Source: Liopterus haemorrhoidalis
Taxonomy: Eukaryota > Arthropoda > Insecta > Coleoptera > Dytiscidae
DNA length: 64,000 bases
Direction of reading: 5' to 3'
NCBI GenBank assembly: GCA_963971575.1
Contig: OZ020619.1
Location: forward strand, 26,974,800-27,038,799
This document shows, in pieces, positions 1-10,985 of this stretch. How positions within the stretch are numbered: the stretch's first letter is position 1; every line of letters begins with the position of its first letter. The notes below the pieces were generated by a model. That model saw only the letters and a program-made list of their open reading frames with translations, was not told where the DNA came from and ran no database searches. The translations under genes and the position numbers were made by a program.

Positions 1-997
1 TGTGTCTTTGTTCTACTCTCATCATACTGAATTTCGTTAAAATATGTCCAGTTGTTTTGGTTGAATCTTGGGCAAACAGACAGACAGAAATTGATGTTTT
101 TCGCGGATATCGTCTTATAATCATCTGAAATGTGTAGAAACCAATTATTAGGCTGAAACAATAAAGAAACAGATGTAGCTTCCAATTGTATTAATATAGA
201 TATCATAATTTGAAAAGGCCTATGTGTCACGTAACATGAATTCAAATTTGCCTTAACAGCTCTTCCAAGAAATACAGAAAGATCTTCCAATATTGAAATC
301 ATATTTAGGAATAACAAACATTCTTGCACATAATAAATACGAGTGTATAAGAAAATTAATTTGAAATTATAAATTTCCATTGTCCAAAACAGACAAAACA
401 ATGTTTAACCTTTAAGTTTAACTGCAGGAGTCTGATGCAACTTATTACTTTACCTTATTTAAAAACTTGTATATTCTAAAAGAATAAAAGCAGTAAAAGT
501 AAAGGTTATAGGTAACAGGATTTGCATACTTTTTGTTAAAATGATTTACCAGTATCTTATAGAGAATCTCTAAAAATTAAAAACCTTCACAATCTAAAGT
601 TATTCCCACGCGAATTTGTTCAATTGCCATTCTCTAATAATAATTCGTTTGACATGCCCAAATCATGTCAACTATGGCCCACGTAAATTCTTTTCTTTTA
701 CTTAAAAATAAACAAAATAAAAAGTAAATTATTGTGCATCTAATTTTGGTTTGACCTTCAAATTGAAAGGAAAAAGTTATTTCAGGAGGTAACATACAAA
801 ACATAATTTGTCATAGTAATGCAATTTTGAGATAATCGCAAAAAAGCGTTATCTTTGCAATATGTTGGGAATCTAATTTTTCGACCCACATATTTTTAAG
901 ACCCAAATATTGAATTCAAATAAGCCGTAAAAACGATTATTTAAATTTGGAGAAATCACGATTTACATGACCTTAGTGGACAAGTTACGGTTTAAAT
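1..997. other. AT-rich non-coding stretch
   Basis: I see no open frame of note and no transposon ends. The first ~110 bases resemble the flank of the GTCT-type repeats seen elsewhere (a short CAGACAGACAG run near 76-88), so an eroded copy may begin here. Confidence 0.4.
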
Positions 998-1336
998 CAG
1001 GGGTCGGGGAACAGGGGTAAATTACCCCAAACGGGGTAAAAACGAAATTCTTAGGGGTAATTATATATTAATAGACAGAGCTGCAGAAAGGGGGGGAGGG
1101 GGCGACGGCCCTGGGCGCACTAAGGAAAAGGGCGCTGAGGACCTTTTTTTGCTCGTCATTTGGATTTTGAGAGGTGAGGACCTTTTTTTTGCTCGTCATT
1201 TGGCTTTTGGGAGGTGAGGACCTTTTTTTTTGCTTGTCACTTACATTTTTTTTTTATAAGCCAGTGGGCCACGTCGGTGTAAAGAAATAAAAGAAATATA
1301 TCTTTGGGTAATGGGTAAAAATGTTCCCCGCCCCTG
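998..1336. mobile_element. hAT-type MITE with internal minisatellite
   Basis: The left end CAGGGGTCGGGGAACA is matched by the reverse complement of the right end (CAGGGGCGGGGAACA). The flanking 8-mers are GTTTAAAT (990-997) and GTTTAATT (1337-1344), a 7/8 match as expected for an old hAT target-site duplication. It encodes nothing. Its middle (about 1076-1260) holds a second repeat beginning CAGAGCTGCAG followed by about three reverse-oriented copies of the ~41-bp GGTCCTCAC minisatellite, which suggests a nested insertion. Confidence 0.7.
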
Positions 1337-1607
1337 GTTTAATTAAACAAAACAAAAATAAAATCCAATTTAAATGAGCGTTTATTAACAACAGTAGGTT
1401 TAAATTATTTTATTATTATTTTTTTTAATATTATTATGTATTTGTTACTTTTTAAATACACAAATCACAACTTTAATTTTCAAAATAATCACATAAAACC
1501 TCTTACTGAGGAACTTACTGAAGATCGTAGATTTATTCTTTGTACCATTTTATAAGATCATCAAAAAATTTATAAAAATAAAAAACACTTTTATAATATG
1601 TATTTTT
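1337..1607. other. AT-rich non-coding stretch
   Basis: Only short A/T homopolymers; no coding or structural signal seen. Confidence 0.4.
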
Positions 1608-2085
1608 ACGGTTTTGTTGGTATGACCACAAAAAAACCCTTATAACGTCACTCATGTGTCTGTCTGTCTGTCTGTCTGTACGGTAGAAATTGTAGCCAAA
1701 CGGCTTAACATAGAAAATTGAAATTTGTCATGCTTATATCTGACCCATATATAGAAAAAAAAACACATCCTGAGATAAATATATATAATTATGTATTTAA
1801 TAAAAAAAATTATATTTTTTTAAAATTTTGAGTGGCATACCACCAAATAAAACCTCTTAATACGTTGATCAACAAGCAAATTTTTATTTTTGAAAAAATC
1901 AATTTGTTATGGGATTTTCGCCAAAAATGTGTCAAAAAGCTTTTGTCCCCACCCTATCTCCCAGAGGGGTTGAATTAAAAATCTAAAAAAAACTCCGTAA
2001 TGATCATTGATGAGAACCGGAATAGTTCAACAGGTATTTTCGAAAAATATTGATTTTTTGTGTCGTTAATAAAAAAAAAAAAAAA
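1608..2085 (+). mobile_element. GTCT-repeat element, copy 1
   Basis: It starts with a GGTTTTGTTGGTATGACC segment followed by a run of A and ACCCTTATA, then a short (GTCT)n tract at about 1657-1678, then the conserved segment with GTAGCCAAACGGC. The following ~350 bases align by eye with the copy at 21842, including ACCGGAATAGTTCAACAGG against ACCGGAATAGTACAACAGG. It encodes nothing. It is a non-autonomous repeat, possibly Helentron-related (see the 39227 element). Confidence 0.6.
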
Positions 2086-2903
2086 AATTTATTGTGTGGC
2101 ATCAATCATAATAACATATATAGTTACACCATATTTTGTATAACCACAAGAGTTTATAATATATAGTTCAACTCAGTGTAACGAAAGAAATATAGAAAAC
2201 ACTGTATCCATCTGTCCAACAACAAATCTAAATATACCAATAGTTCTTTATAGATTTGAAATAACACTGAAACAAAAGATACAAAATTTAAAAAGCAGTA
2301 TCTGTATGTTGTCCAATAATATTTATATATGTAAAATGTTTTTATTGCCGGGAAAGTTGTATAATTATAAAAATATAAAAATTGCAGTGTGTTTATACAT
2401 ATAACTAAATGAAATACTATGTATTTAAATTTAAATATTTTTAATTAACATAAAACAGTGTTGAAAAAATATATTGCTATATACAGTTTGTAATGAGAGA
2501 TGGATGAAAACCCAGGGTGCTACAACAAAACATCCTTCACACGTATGTGTTTGCACTTTCTATAGTTTAGGCTTCTTTTTGTGTTATAGGTTAATTCGGT
2601 TATTAAGTTAGTGTCATTAAGAATACAGTTGTCTAAAAACAATATTTACAACCAATGTATCAATACGTTCTTAATAGATTTGAACTAATATTAAACCAAA
2701 GGACATAATTGAGAACAAGAGATAAGAGATACGATAGAATAAAGGACACAGTACCCCCAACACAAAATATCCACAGTTGACCTCCAGACTCTTCTAGTCT
2801 ACATTCAAAGGCATTACATGACTGCCATAAGACATTAACTATGTCTGTTTACATTATTCTTATTCATTTTTATCCATTTTATTTACAATTCTTCATAACA
2901 TTT
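2086..2903. other. AT-rich stretch with an imperfect duplication
   Basis: No gene seen. The segments near 2226-2290 and 2650-2712 look like diverged copies of one another (both contain CCAAT, GTTCTT and TAGATTTGAA in that order), about 430 bases apart. Confidence 0.35.
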
Positions 2904-3110
2904 CTAAGATATTATTCCCTTTATGTGGGAGAAGAACGTACATAAATAAATGCCGATAAGAATAATGTCAGGCAACTCCCTAAGCGCCATGTTGCCCAAG
3001 GTCAGGCGGGGCACGTGGGCCTTCTGCAAGTCTTTCTGCCCGTTACTCGTGACCACTGCAGGAACAACCTTCATTGCTATTGTTGTCAAGGTGGCTGCCC
3101 CCGATTGTTC
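2904..3110 (-). other. Unrecognised GC-richer open segment
   Basis: About 200 bases of clearly higher GC than the surroundings are open on both strands. The minus frame gives 61 residues (3089-2904) with a hydrophobic end (DIILIGIYLCTFF). The plus frame from about 2952 gives a peptide with a hydrophobic stretch (CPLLVTTAGTTFIAIVVKV). I do not recognise either. No convincing pyrimidine tract with AG, nor a GT donor, flanks it. It may be an eroded exon, a processed fragment or part of an unknown transposon; I assign no function. Confidence 0.2.
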
Positions 3111-3544
3111 GCTCTTATAAACAGTTCATTCATGGCCTATTGTATCTGGTGAAATGTCCAGGATATTGAGGCTAAGTCGTGCAAAATTATGGATCCTTTT
3201 CAAACATGCCCTTGACTTATTTTTTATAGAGTTCAAGGAGTGTTTATTTGATTTGAATATTCCATGACTGGAAATTGATTTCATGCAGCTTTATTTATGT
3301 TAGGGATCAAACAGATTTATGTAAGTTACGTCATGTGTGTATCATATCGACTTGAAAACAAATATTCAATTAACTATTAATGGTGATGATGAATTTGTTT
3401 TATTATGAAACTGTTGATAATTGTTTTTTTATTCGTTATTTTAATATGTGCTAAAAGAAGCCTAAGGTATTAAACAAAAATAGCTGGGATTTGGTATATA
3501 ATAAAATATCTGAGATGCCTTGGTTTGCTCAAATTTATGTATGC
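3111..3544. other. AT-rich non-coding stretch
   Basis: No coding or repeat signal that I can support. Confidence 0.35.
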
Positions 3545-4034
3545 CAGTGTTTCCCAACTACCAGTCCGCGGACCATCAGATGTTCTTGCCGCTCTGCATA
3601 AAAGTGACATATAGTAAAAAAATCTTTTTTCAATTTTATTATCAATTTAAAAATAAATAAATAATTTAACAACTACCTATAATAATTTTTTTCTTTTCGT
3701 AAGGCTCTTCCGACAATGCAATGCAAAGATTCTTTGATGTATATGCTGAAGCTGTCATCTGTTGTTTGAACAGATGTTCATTGGACATCTCTTCCGACAT
3801 ACGACTAGGCCTAAACGTATGATCTATCATATTTCTGCGAAAAAACATTCTCAATATTGTCAGTAATTAAAACAAAATACAGACATTGACTGGAATCTGG
3901 TGTTGCACTGCAGAAAAGTGCAGGATAAAAATAAACATTAAAAGGACAGAAAAGTTCTTCTTCTAACCTTTCCGGTTCGCGAAAGTTTTTACGTTACTTT
4001 CTGGTCCACGAATGTCAAAGGTTGGGAACTGCTG
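3545..4034. mobile_element. hAT-like element with inverted ends
   Basis: The left end CAGTGTTTCCCAACTACCAG is mirrored at the right (reverse complement CAGCAGTTCCCAACCTTTG). Both ends continue with a sense of GTCCGCGGACC / TCGTGGACC. This matches the CAG-TTCCCAAC style of hAT termini. I find no matching 8-bp flank, so the ends may have decayed. The internal 62-residue minus frame at 3666-3854 is not recognisable as a transposase. Confidence 0.55.
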
Positions 4035-4714
4035 CCACACATGGAAGCCAACTAAAGAGTCTGAATGCAAATTGCTAATGGAAAGTATAGAGAAACATCT
4101 GTAAAACATTTAAAATGAAACCAATAAGAAATACCATAATTTCTTTGTAAATCATTAGGAAATCAAAATATATGGCCAGTGCTTTCTAACCTTCTGTGGT
4201 AGAAGATCCATTTTTATGTTAAATTCGATCCAAGTTTACTAAATCAAAATACTACCGGATAATGATATAGTTTATTAAAGTATTACAAAAAATTAAATTT
4301 AGGAAAAAACATATTTTTCCACCTATATTTATATAAATTTTAAATAAAATTGCACTAAGAAAATACTTAGAAGATTTAAAATTATTGTATAGGCTGTATT
4401 TATATACTATCCGCAAGTGGACTATAATCTTGGTCATAGTTAAACACTGCCAGTCTAAACAAACCAAGCAAATTAATTATTAATCCGGGTTCAATACTTG
4501 GATTTTATTATTTTCATTTGGGAGAATCTCAAATAAAATAAAATCATAGTCTCACAAAGATACGTGGAATCAAAATAGGACTTGACATCCAACGCACATT
4601 GTAGAAGAAGTGGGTATTTTTCTTTCATTTAATAGAAAATCAAGAAGATCGACTACATAAGACGTCGCAATGGACGGTTTAAAGACCACTATGATCTTTA
4701 CATATATTTTCGTT
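4035..4714. other. AT-rich non-coding stretch
   Basis: A 71-residue minus frame (4252-4467) is rich in I, N, K and F and looks like translated AT-rich noise. Nothing else seen. Confidence 0.4.
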
Positions 4715-5171
4715 CAATCTAAGACAAATCACCGCGGCAGTTTCGTCGCAATCCAACCCGCTGTTAGACCATTTCGTCGCCGGGCCAATTCGCCGCACGT
4801 CCATGTGATCGCGGTGGTTGTTTGTTCCTACTACTGTGCAAACATTTAACTTAGTCAAAAACATGTTCTTAGAAATTTTGCTTCATTAAATTTGACATTT
4901 TTACTTTTCAAATTACACAATTACACAAAAATACAAAGATTCAAAAAAACATATTTCAATACTTACTCTAAAAAACTACAAATTAAATAATAACCTTAAT
5001 CAATTATAATAATTTAACTTAAGCTAACCTAATCTATGGATCTTCCGACTGAAACAAAATTGTAAAATATTAAAAAGAAATACCAAAGTAGGAACAAACA
5101 ACCTACGAGATCGTTTGAACTTGCGGCGATTTCGCCCGGCTGCGAGTTGTCGGCGATTTGTCCCATTCCGG
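4715..5171. mobile_element. Long-inverted-repeat MITE
   Basis: GC-richer arms of roughly 90-120 bases at about 4721-4840 and 5085-5164 are reverse complements. They share GACAAATC near the tip, GCCGGGC, TCGCCGCA, and the inner block GGTTGTTTGTTCCTACT. The AT-rich centre codes for nothing. TTTTCGTT stands at 4707-4714 and 5172-5179, a candidate 8-bp target duplication that would place the tips at CAATCT and CATTCCGG. Superfamily not assigned. Confidence 0.6.
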
Positions 5172-5189
5172 TTTTCGTTTATTTTCTAT

Positions 5190-5400
5190 AAATCAAAGAT
5201 TTCATGGGCGAAATATTGACATAAGAAAGATGATAATAGAAGGCAAGGTAAATAGTAGGAGTCCAAGAGGAAGAGCCCCTAGCAGGTGGTCTGGCAGGTG
5301 TAAAATCTAATAGGCCACTTATGGTAACATAAGTGGCTGAAGATAGAGAAACGTTGCAAAACACAATAGAAGCTATCAAATCGTAGTGTCACCGTACTCC
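5190..5400 (+). pseudogene. LINE C-terminal remnant
   Basis: The plus-strand frames give IIEGKVNSRSPRGRAPSRW, then after a frame change VAEDRETLQNTIEAIKS. This is the pattern GK(V/R)xxxRxRGRxPxRW followed by AEDRxxWRxxI found near the C-terminus of RTE-like and related non-LTR retrotransposon proteins. Stops and a frame change show it is dead. It is the 3' stub expected of a 5'-truncated LINE insertion. A related stub lies at 9610-9875 (+) and another at 7140-7470 (-). Confidence 0.6.
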
Positions 5401-6352
5401 TTCAAAGGTAATTGGAATAACAGAGCCCTTTAAAAGCATGATAAGAAAACAATATTAAAGAATTGCATGAGGGAAACCAAAACTGACTACTATCTTTTAA
5501 TGTTTCATATTACAAACCATTCTTATCTAACCAGACTAGTGGAAAAACTGTATTTTTATTATTGCATGTCTAAATTAAACTTAATTATAACTAACAAACA
5601 CTAATACCTTATTGAAGAGTACAGTTATTACATGATTTATAGCTTCGCTCTTTATGGAATTTTGAATATTTATGAACCAAAAAAACTGTTCCGTCTAAGT
5701 ATAGCTCATAACCCTGAACAAGATACATGGAACAAAAGCCACACGTTAATAAATTTAAGATTAATTAAGTTGTAAACAATCTATCCGCTTATATAAATCA
5801 TTTAAGTATGCTCAACAGAACCTAACCTAACATTAACTACAAAGAATTATAAAAGATATAAATGAAATTTCAATTGAAAACATAAATGTATTTAAATATA
5901 TTATAGTTTCTTATTTATGTCTATAACTTTTCTGTAACTTCATAGTAACCATAGGCGACAGTCTAATGCAACTTTCAACCGTTTCTAGTTCAGAGCACTG
6001 CGGTCGTCTAATTCAGTGACAGTTCTCGTGTGTAGATTGTTAAAAAATATTTATTAAAGCATGTAAAAATGACAGCAAAAGTCACCTGGGGGGCATTTCA
6101 GAGAAATTATATACATAAAAGGTTAAGATCTATGAAAATATTATGAAATTTCAGATAATTATCATAACTGCTGGAATGTATAGAACTAAAAACTGTTTCT
6201 TAATTTCTTTTATTTTGCATATTTGCATGTCAGGCGTCATATATAATTGTCATATTTATGTTGGTATGATTGTGACAGGACAAATTAGTAAAATGTATGT
6301 AATATTTATTTGCTATTAATTCAAAAACGGTTCTTATATTTGCTTAGTAGGA
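5401..6352. other. AT-rich non-coding stretch
   Basis: No gene or transposon end recognised. A lone CCTAACCTAAC at about 5820-5830 is too short to call telomeric repeat. Confidence 0.35.
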
Positions 6353-6440
6353 TATAAACGACTAGATAAGTTAATTAGTTAATTAGTTATAATTTTTGGC
6401 GCACAGCACGATAGCTTTTTGCGCCTATAGGCTGTTTCAA
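6353..6440 (-). repeat. Retroelement 3' end: stem-loop plus short tandem tail
   Basis: Read on the minus strand, a hairpin-capable segment bounded by GGCGCA and TGCGCC is followed by A/T and a tandem (TTAACTAA)-like tail. The same arrangement appears on the plus strand at about 30105-30178, with TGTGCGCCAAAAA and then TTAACCAACTAACC. A terminal stem-loop with an octamer-like tail is typical of the 3' end of some LINEs and the SINEs that depend on them. Confidence 0.45.
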
Positions 6441-6449
6441 ACCTTTAGG

Positions 6450-6550
6450 CGGAACTAACTGGAATTTTCATTTTCCTAAGTTTACATGAGCTCTCTTTCG
6501 TTAGATTGAAGTTGGCTTTTGCTAAACAAAATAATCAAAAGCCTCACTTA
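6450..6550. mobile_element. Truncated MITE, GCGGAACTA family
   Basis: GGCGGAACTAACTGG begins a segment that follows the complete copy at 19014-19162 in order: ...GAGCT..., TGAAGTTGGCTTTTG against TGAAGTAGGCTCTTG, and ACAAAATAATCAAAAGCCTCA against an equivalent block. The right inverted end is missing. Confidence 0.55.
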
Positions 6551-6779
6551 ACATTTACCTCACGGTAAATGACTAGAGTATATATTAAAAAGAATAAATT
6601 AAACAATAAATAAATAAATAAAATCTTACACACATTCTCAATAAAAGAAACCTTGCAAGGACAAACACAAATAAATACGATAAAGGCCTGTTCTATAATT
6701 TGAACAGACGCAGAATAATGGTAAAGAGCTGTAAAGATGACAATTACCATCGAGTATCACAGAAAACAATAACACATTA

Positions 6780-7060
6780 CTATAAGGTGCAAGACTTCCA
6801 ACATAAAACAGTTGGTTCGATTCCCTCAGAAAGAGAATCAGTCTGTCCATGAGTATCCTGTCGTCACCTAAAACAACTGACAGGTCAAAGCACAGCCCTA
6901 TTCTCTCCCTGATCCTCGAACTGCATGCATGGGGTTAAAATGTGTGACAGACAAATCTTCACCTCGAAGGAGGTGTCTATTGGTCCACCAACAGTGGTCT
7001 GTACGTAGGCGTGTGATGGTGGTTTTCTCCCTGCGATTAATTCTGAAACTAAATGAAAGT
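6780..7060 (+). repeat. Possible tRNA-derived SINE fragment
   Basis: GGTTCGATTCCC (about 6814-6825) is an excellent tRNA B box, followed by ~220 bases of GC-richer sequence unlike the flanks. I find no clear A box upstream and no second copy in this window, so this is only a suggestion. Confidence 0.25.
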
Positions 7061-7139
7061 GCCCAATTTGTTGAGGAGAGATATCAAATACTAGTGTGAT
7101 ACGTTTTTCTTATTCTCATTGCTGAGGAGTCGTAACTAT

Positions 7140-7470
7140 GGTAAAACAAATTATCTTGTTTGAACGATTGTAGGCCATTTCGTCCGATCTTCGGCATTGC
7201 GCAGGTTTCCCTCCAGCGTACAATACTTCTTATTTAACAATACTTCCTCTAGGACCTAGGGAAGGTCTAGGAGTTCTACTTTAGGACGTTTCCTTCCACC
7301 TTGGTTTGAATAATAATTTTGTTCAAGTTGTTGAGGATATTTCGGTTTACGTGGTCAAGATACTGGAGGACTTTTCTTTGGACAATCGTCGACAACCTTG
7401 TTGAAATCTTGGTGACGACTGTCAACACAACGCAATTCATGGTCTGCTCGAAGCAGAGCACGAAATGCGC
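7140..7470 (-). pseudogene. LINE C-terminal remnant
   Basis: The minus frame 7461-7276 contains RLSTIVQRKVLQYLDHVN, then IIIQTKVEGN, the region preceding the RGRxPxRW motif in RTE-like LINE proteins (compare LFGHITPPKYLEILIVQGK in the 9610-9875 copy). Further along the minus strand, in other frames, comes LRNAEDRTKWPTIVQ, the matching end segment. Frame changes and stops show decay. It is a 5'-truncated LINE stub. Confidence 0.6.
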
Positions 7471-7920
7471 TGTATCTGTTTCCTTGCCCTAACTCAAAAG
7501 AGTCTTTTCAGCTTTTTACATTTCAGTTTCCACGATTCTGGTGCGTCTAAAGTCATTTGAAAAACAAGTGCCTTTACAAATTTGATTTTTGTACTTCGAG
7601 AAATGTGTTGAAATGACATTTTTGACCCAGATTTTCGTTAGGTTTGTCATAGAATTGCTAGACATTGGTAAATATTTCTAGAGTTCAACAATGAATCAAA
7701 TTTATATACTGCCAGAGGAACCTCTTTTCCAACTAAATAATGTTGGTAAGTAAAATTATAAGAAAAATAAAAGTGTCAACGACATTTACAGCAAACAGTT
7801 GTCTTAAGTTGTCTTTAGCAAATCGATTGATGATCAAGTTTTTATTTAATTTGTGTTTGAGGAAAAGACTTGTATATTTTTGTACTGGAATTGTATATTT
7901 TGGGGTTAAATGGTAAACAT
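7471..7920. other. AT-rich non-coding stretch
   Basis: Nothing recognised apart from the 8-bp flank GTAAACAT (7913-7920) of the adjacent MITE. Confidence 0.4.
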
Positions 7921-8055
7921 CAGGTGCCCACTCAAGGGGTGTTGTACGGGCATGAGCCCCCCCCCCTTAACACTAAAAAAATATATTTTTAAAGGTCTCA
8001 TTTTTCTTGTAATTAAACGTGAGCCCAACCAAGAAAAAATTTTAATGCGCGCCTG
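7921..8055. mobile_element. Very short hAT-type MITE
   Basis: It begins CAGGTGCCCAC and ends GCGCGCCTG. The flanks GTAAACAT (7913-7920) and GTAAACAA (8056-8063) match 7 of 8, consistent with a hAT 8-bp duplication. At 135 bp it is among the shortest elements here. A C10 run (about 7957-7968) sits inside. The overlapping 83-residue minus frame is incidental. Confidence 0.6.
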
Positions 8056-8483
8056 GTAAACAAATTTAATATTATAATGTTCAAGTATCTCTGTTCTTAT
8101 ATTCAAAACTATCGAAAATAAGATCCATTTTATTTTCAAACTATCAATCAAGTTCAAATATGATTACTTTTTACTTTTAATAATATTATATTTACTATTA
8201 TAAATAATATTATTTTCTACTTTATAAATAACTAATGATCCTTAAATGATAATTTATTGAAGGTACTTTCCAAAAATAAATAAAAATATAGTTTTTATAT
8301 CATTTAGAAACTGGAATCTTGAAAAAAATAGTTTAATTGGAAATGAAATACTTATTTCTAACTGTTAAATATTTGCGATAAAATTGTCAGTTCGTTAAAA
8401 TGATAAATGTGTTTCCTATTACACATTGAGAAGATATAGTTCATTAAGAAAATGGGACAAGTCAACAACAGCAAATCAATACG
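8056..8483. other. AT-rich non-coding stretch
   Basis: No signal seen. Confidence 0.4.
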
Positions 8484-8790
8484 TTGCCGTGGCTTCGTGG
8501 TAAAACGGTTGCATACGGAGCACAGGGACCCGGGTTCAAATCCCCCCCATCTCCTTCGGATTTTTATTTTCCGACATTATGTAGTCAGCTCTGGGGTCGA
8601 CTCAGCCTAAATTATTCAATACTTAAAATGAGTACCTGATATACTGGGATAATAGGACCGATCGAAACGTCACACTGACCACGTGGCTTTCATATCTATG
8701 GCCGGCGGTCTAGAAACGGAGAACTTACCTTCTCAGCCCCTATGCGCCTATCTAGGCGTTTGGGAAGCTATTATTTATAATTTATAATTT
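8484..8790 (+). mobile_element. tRNA-derived SINE (family 2), full-length copy
   Basis: The 5' part is tRNA-like. TGGCTTCGTGGT fits an A box (about 8489-8500) and CGGGTTCAAATCC a B box (about 8531-8543), the two internal RNA polymerase III promoter elements. A tRNA-unrelated body follows (GGGGTCGACTCAGCC, GGACCGATCGAAACGTCAC, CCACGTGGC). The 3' end holds a stem-loop, GCGCCTATCTAGGCG, and a TTTATAATTTATAA tail. Partial copies of the body lie at 43765-43875 (-) and 47030-47130 (+). The tRNA part is degenerate and lacks a clean cloverleaf, so it is not a functional tRNA. No clear target-site duplication found. Confidence 0.75.
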
Positions 8791-9195
8791 TTCATTTCAA
8801 TTTTACTCATTTTTGTTAAATTGTGTGTGTGACTATATATTTTTCAATTTTTATGAAGAAGAAATATACATATTTACCTTGATCTTTCATCTTGAACTGT
8901 TAGATGTCCGATTTTTCAAGCAAGTTATATCCCAATACTTGCTAAATCTGTTAGCCGGTCTTTCTATCTTTTGTGATTTTTTTCCATTGATCGATGGATG
9001 TCGAATCTTCCTTTCCAAATCTTTTTTATTGTTCTGTTACCCTTCATTCTCAACGCATTTCATTTCTACTGTATTCGCTTACATCTAATTTATTGTTTGA
9101 TAACATAAAAATAATTAAACTGTATAGGGTTCACTTCTCATGATATTTACCCCAAAGAATTTCTGATTGGGAAGCTGTTAACAGTATGATATATC
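8791..9195. other. AT-rich non-coding stretch
   Basis: A 91-residue plus frame (8813-9088) is rich in F, L, I and S and looks like translated T-rich DNA. Nothing else seen. Confidence 0.4.
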
Positions 9196-9358
9196 CAGTG
9201 GCGAATTAAGTTGCTTGGAGGCCCTGGACCGTAAAATTAAAATGGGCCCTCTATTATTTTAAATAGAATAGAAATATTTGTATATAGGCTTCGGTAGGCC
9301 CCCAGCTTCGTGGTCCCCGGGCGGCCGCCCAGGCCGCCCTCCGCTTAATTCGCCTCTG
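9196..9358. mobile_element. hAT-type MITE
   Basis: The left end CAGTGGCGAATTAAG pairs with the right end CTTAATTCGCCTCTG, 14 of 15 positions. The flanks GATATATC (9188-9195) and GGTATATC (9359-9366) match 7 of 8. GC-rich subterminal segments (GGCCCTGG, CCCGGGCGGCCGCCC) surround an AT-rich core. No coding capacity. Confidence 0.8.
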
Positions 9359-9366
9359 GGTATATC

Positions 9367-9609
9367 TAAGCTCACTTATCCATAGTTCAGGTACATGTGA
9401 ATTGGAAATACACTACCGCATTCAACTGGCACGCGTTGCTATGACCAACATGACTAAGATTTGGAAAAACATTACGTTAAATCAAATGTGAACTGGTAAA
9501 CCCCCTAGTCGTCGGAGTAGTAACAACAGGCAGTCGTCGCATAGACGCATTGGAAATATGGTGTTGGCGCCGCATTCAACGAATACCATGAACAGATAAA
9601 CGTACAAAT
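9367..9609. other. Non-coding stretch
   Basis: Somewhat more balanced base composition than the flanks but no recognisable element. Confidence 0.35.
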
Positions 9610-9875
9610 GTGTCAGTTCTTGGTTAAATTAATCCCTAAAGTGTCTTTCAACTCTAACCTCTGCACGAATGCTGAAATTATTTGGGCATATTACCCCGCC
9701 AAAATACTTGGAGATACTTATAGTCCAGGGGAAAATAAACGATAGATCACCTACTCGATGTATGAACCTTATATCCAACCTCACAGGGACGAGTATCGTG
9801 GTTGCTGTTAGAGAAACCGAAGATCGGGTCACTTGGAAACAGATAATCCGAACAGTATTTAAACAAAGATGATGC
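9610..9875 (+). pseudogene. LINE C-terminal remnant
   Basis: The plus frame 9669-9872 (67 residues) reads LFGHITPPKYLEILIVQGK, then SPTRCMNLISNLTGTSIVVA, then VRETEDRVTWKQIIRTVFKQ. This is the FGHI...LIVQGKV...SPTRW...(E/A)DRxxWRxII layout of the C-terminal end of RTE-like non-LTR retrotransposon polyproteins. The usual W after SPTR is C here. The reverse frame of 86 residues over the same bases is a shadow. It is a 5'-truncated LINE stub. Confidence 0.65.
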
Positions 9876-10977
9876 ATAAAAATAATCATATGATTACTAC
9901 ACTTCGTTCGCGATGTTAGATTAAGAAAAAGCTTTATGATATCGCTGTAATACCTTCGAACAAAAAGAGCGTGGAGGTCAAAAGAAGTGCATTGAACAAG
10001 GGTAGAATGCGTTTGCTTTGTAATGGAGGAACAGTGTTCTTGGAATTTTGATTCAGTGTGGGTTTTATATGTATCATAAGCGTATTGGTGCTATATTTAA
10101 TTTTGTTGACGTACAATAGATGGGCATACTGTTTTCAGCATTTTTCCCGTTTCATTGAGTAACAGTTAATTTTGCAGTGCTTGATGGTGCATTGTATAAT
10201 TCTCTTTTCCATAATTCTCTAAGTGACCATACTCTTAACAAGGACATCTGTGAGAACTTTTAGAAAGTATATGGTATTACCCCAAAAACCAATTATGCAT
10301 AAAATCGTTTATTTAAAGTAATTCAAGTTTATTATGGTCTATTATTTGATCGTTCCATATTAAGAAGTGAAATTGATAATTTGTTTTTTGTTTCAGAGTT
10401 AATCTTCAGTTTGGGATAGACTACAAACACACTTAATGGTAAGAAAACCATTACAGTTCATAATTGCTTGCAATTTACCAACAATTTATCTTTTGATTAA
10501 ATTGAAACTAAGTAATGTAAAAAAAGTAACAGGTTTCATGTGAACTACAGTAAATTTAATAAATGACTAGTTTAATTTGTTTTTAATTCCTAAAAGTAAT
10601 TTGTTTTCTTTTGACTTAATATAATAAGTTATTTATTTTTTATTAATATTATTCGAACACAATGACATCGATGGATAAATAACGGATTAAAAAAAAATAA
10701 ATAAAAACTCGCTGCAGGCTTTGAAAAATCAATGTATATCGGTTTCTTACGGCAACACATATTTTGTTGTGTTTGCGTATGTTTTACGTAACCTTAACTA
10801 TTTGTCAAGATACCGTATATTGTTACATCAATTTAAAGCAGTTCTTTTTAGAACTTTCATTAATTTTAATCATGGTGTGATTCATGTTTTGCTTACATTT
10901 TTAGTTTAGAGATTATGAGTGTATATTTTAACATCTGGCTAACCAAAGGAATTTTTTATGAACATATATTAGATTCC
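9876..10977. other. AT-rich non-coding stretch
   Basis: Short frames only (60-62 residues); no similarity or repeat end recognised. Confidence 0.4.
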
Positions 10978-10985
10978 GTTAGTAC

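Noticed and set aside
5820..5830. Telomeric TTAGG repeats
   Set aside because: Only two CCTAA-like units; no array.
8489..8565. Genuine tRNA gene
   Set aside because: A and B boxes are present but the acceptor and anticodon stems do not pair well, and the sequence continues into a SINE body with partial copies elsewhere.
8813..9088. 91-residue Phe-rich membrane-like protein
   Set aside because: Composition mirrors T-rich DNA; no start context, neighbours or family resemblance.
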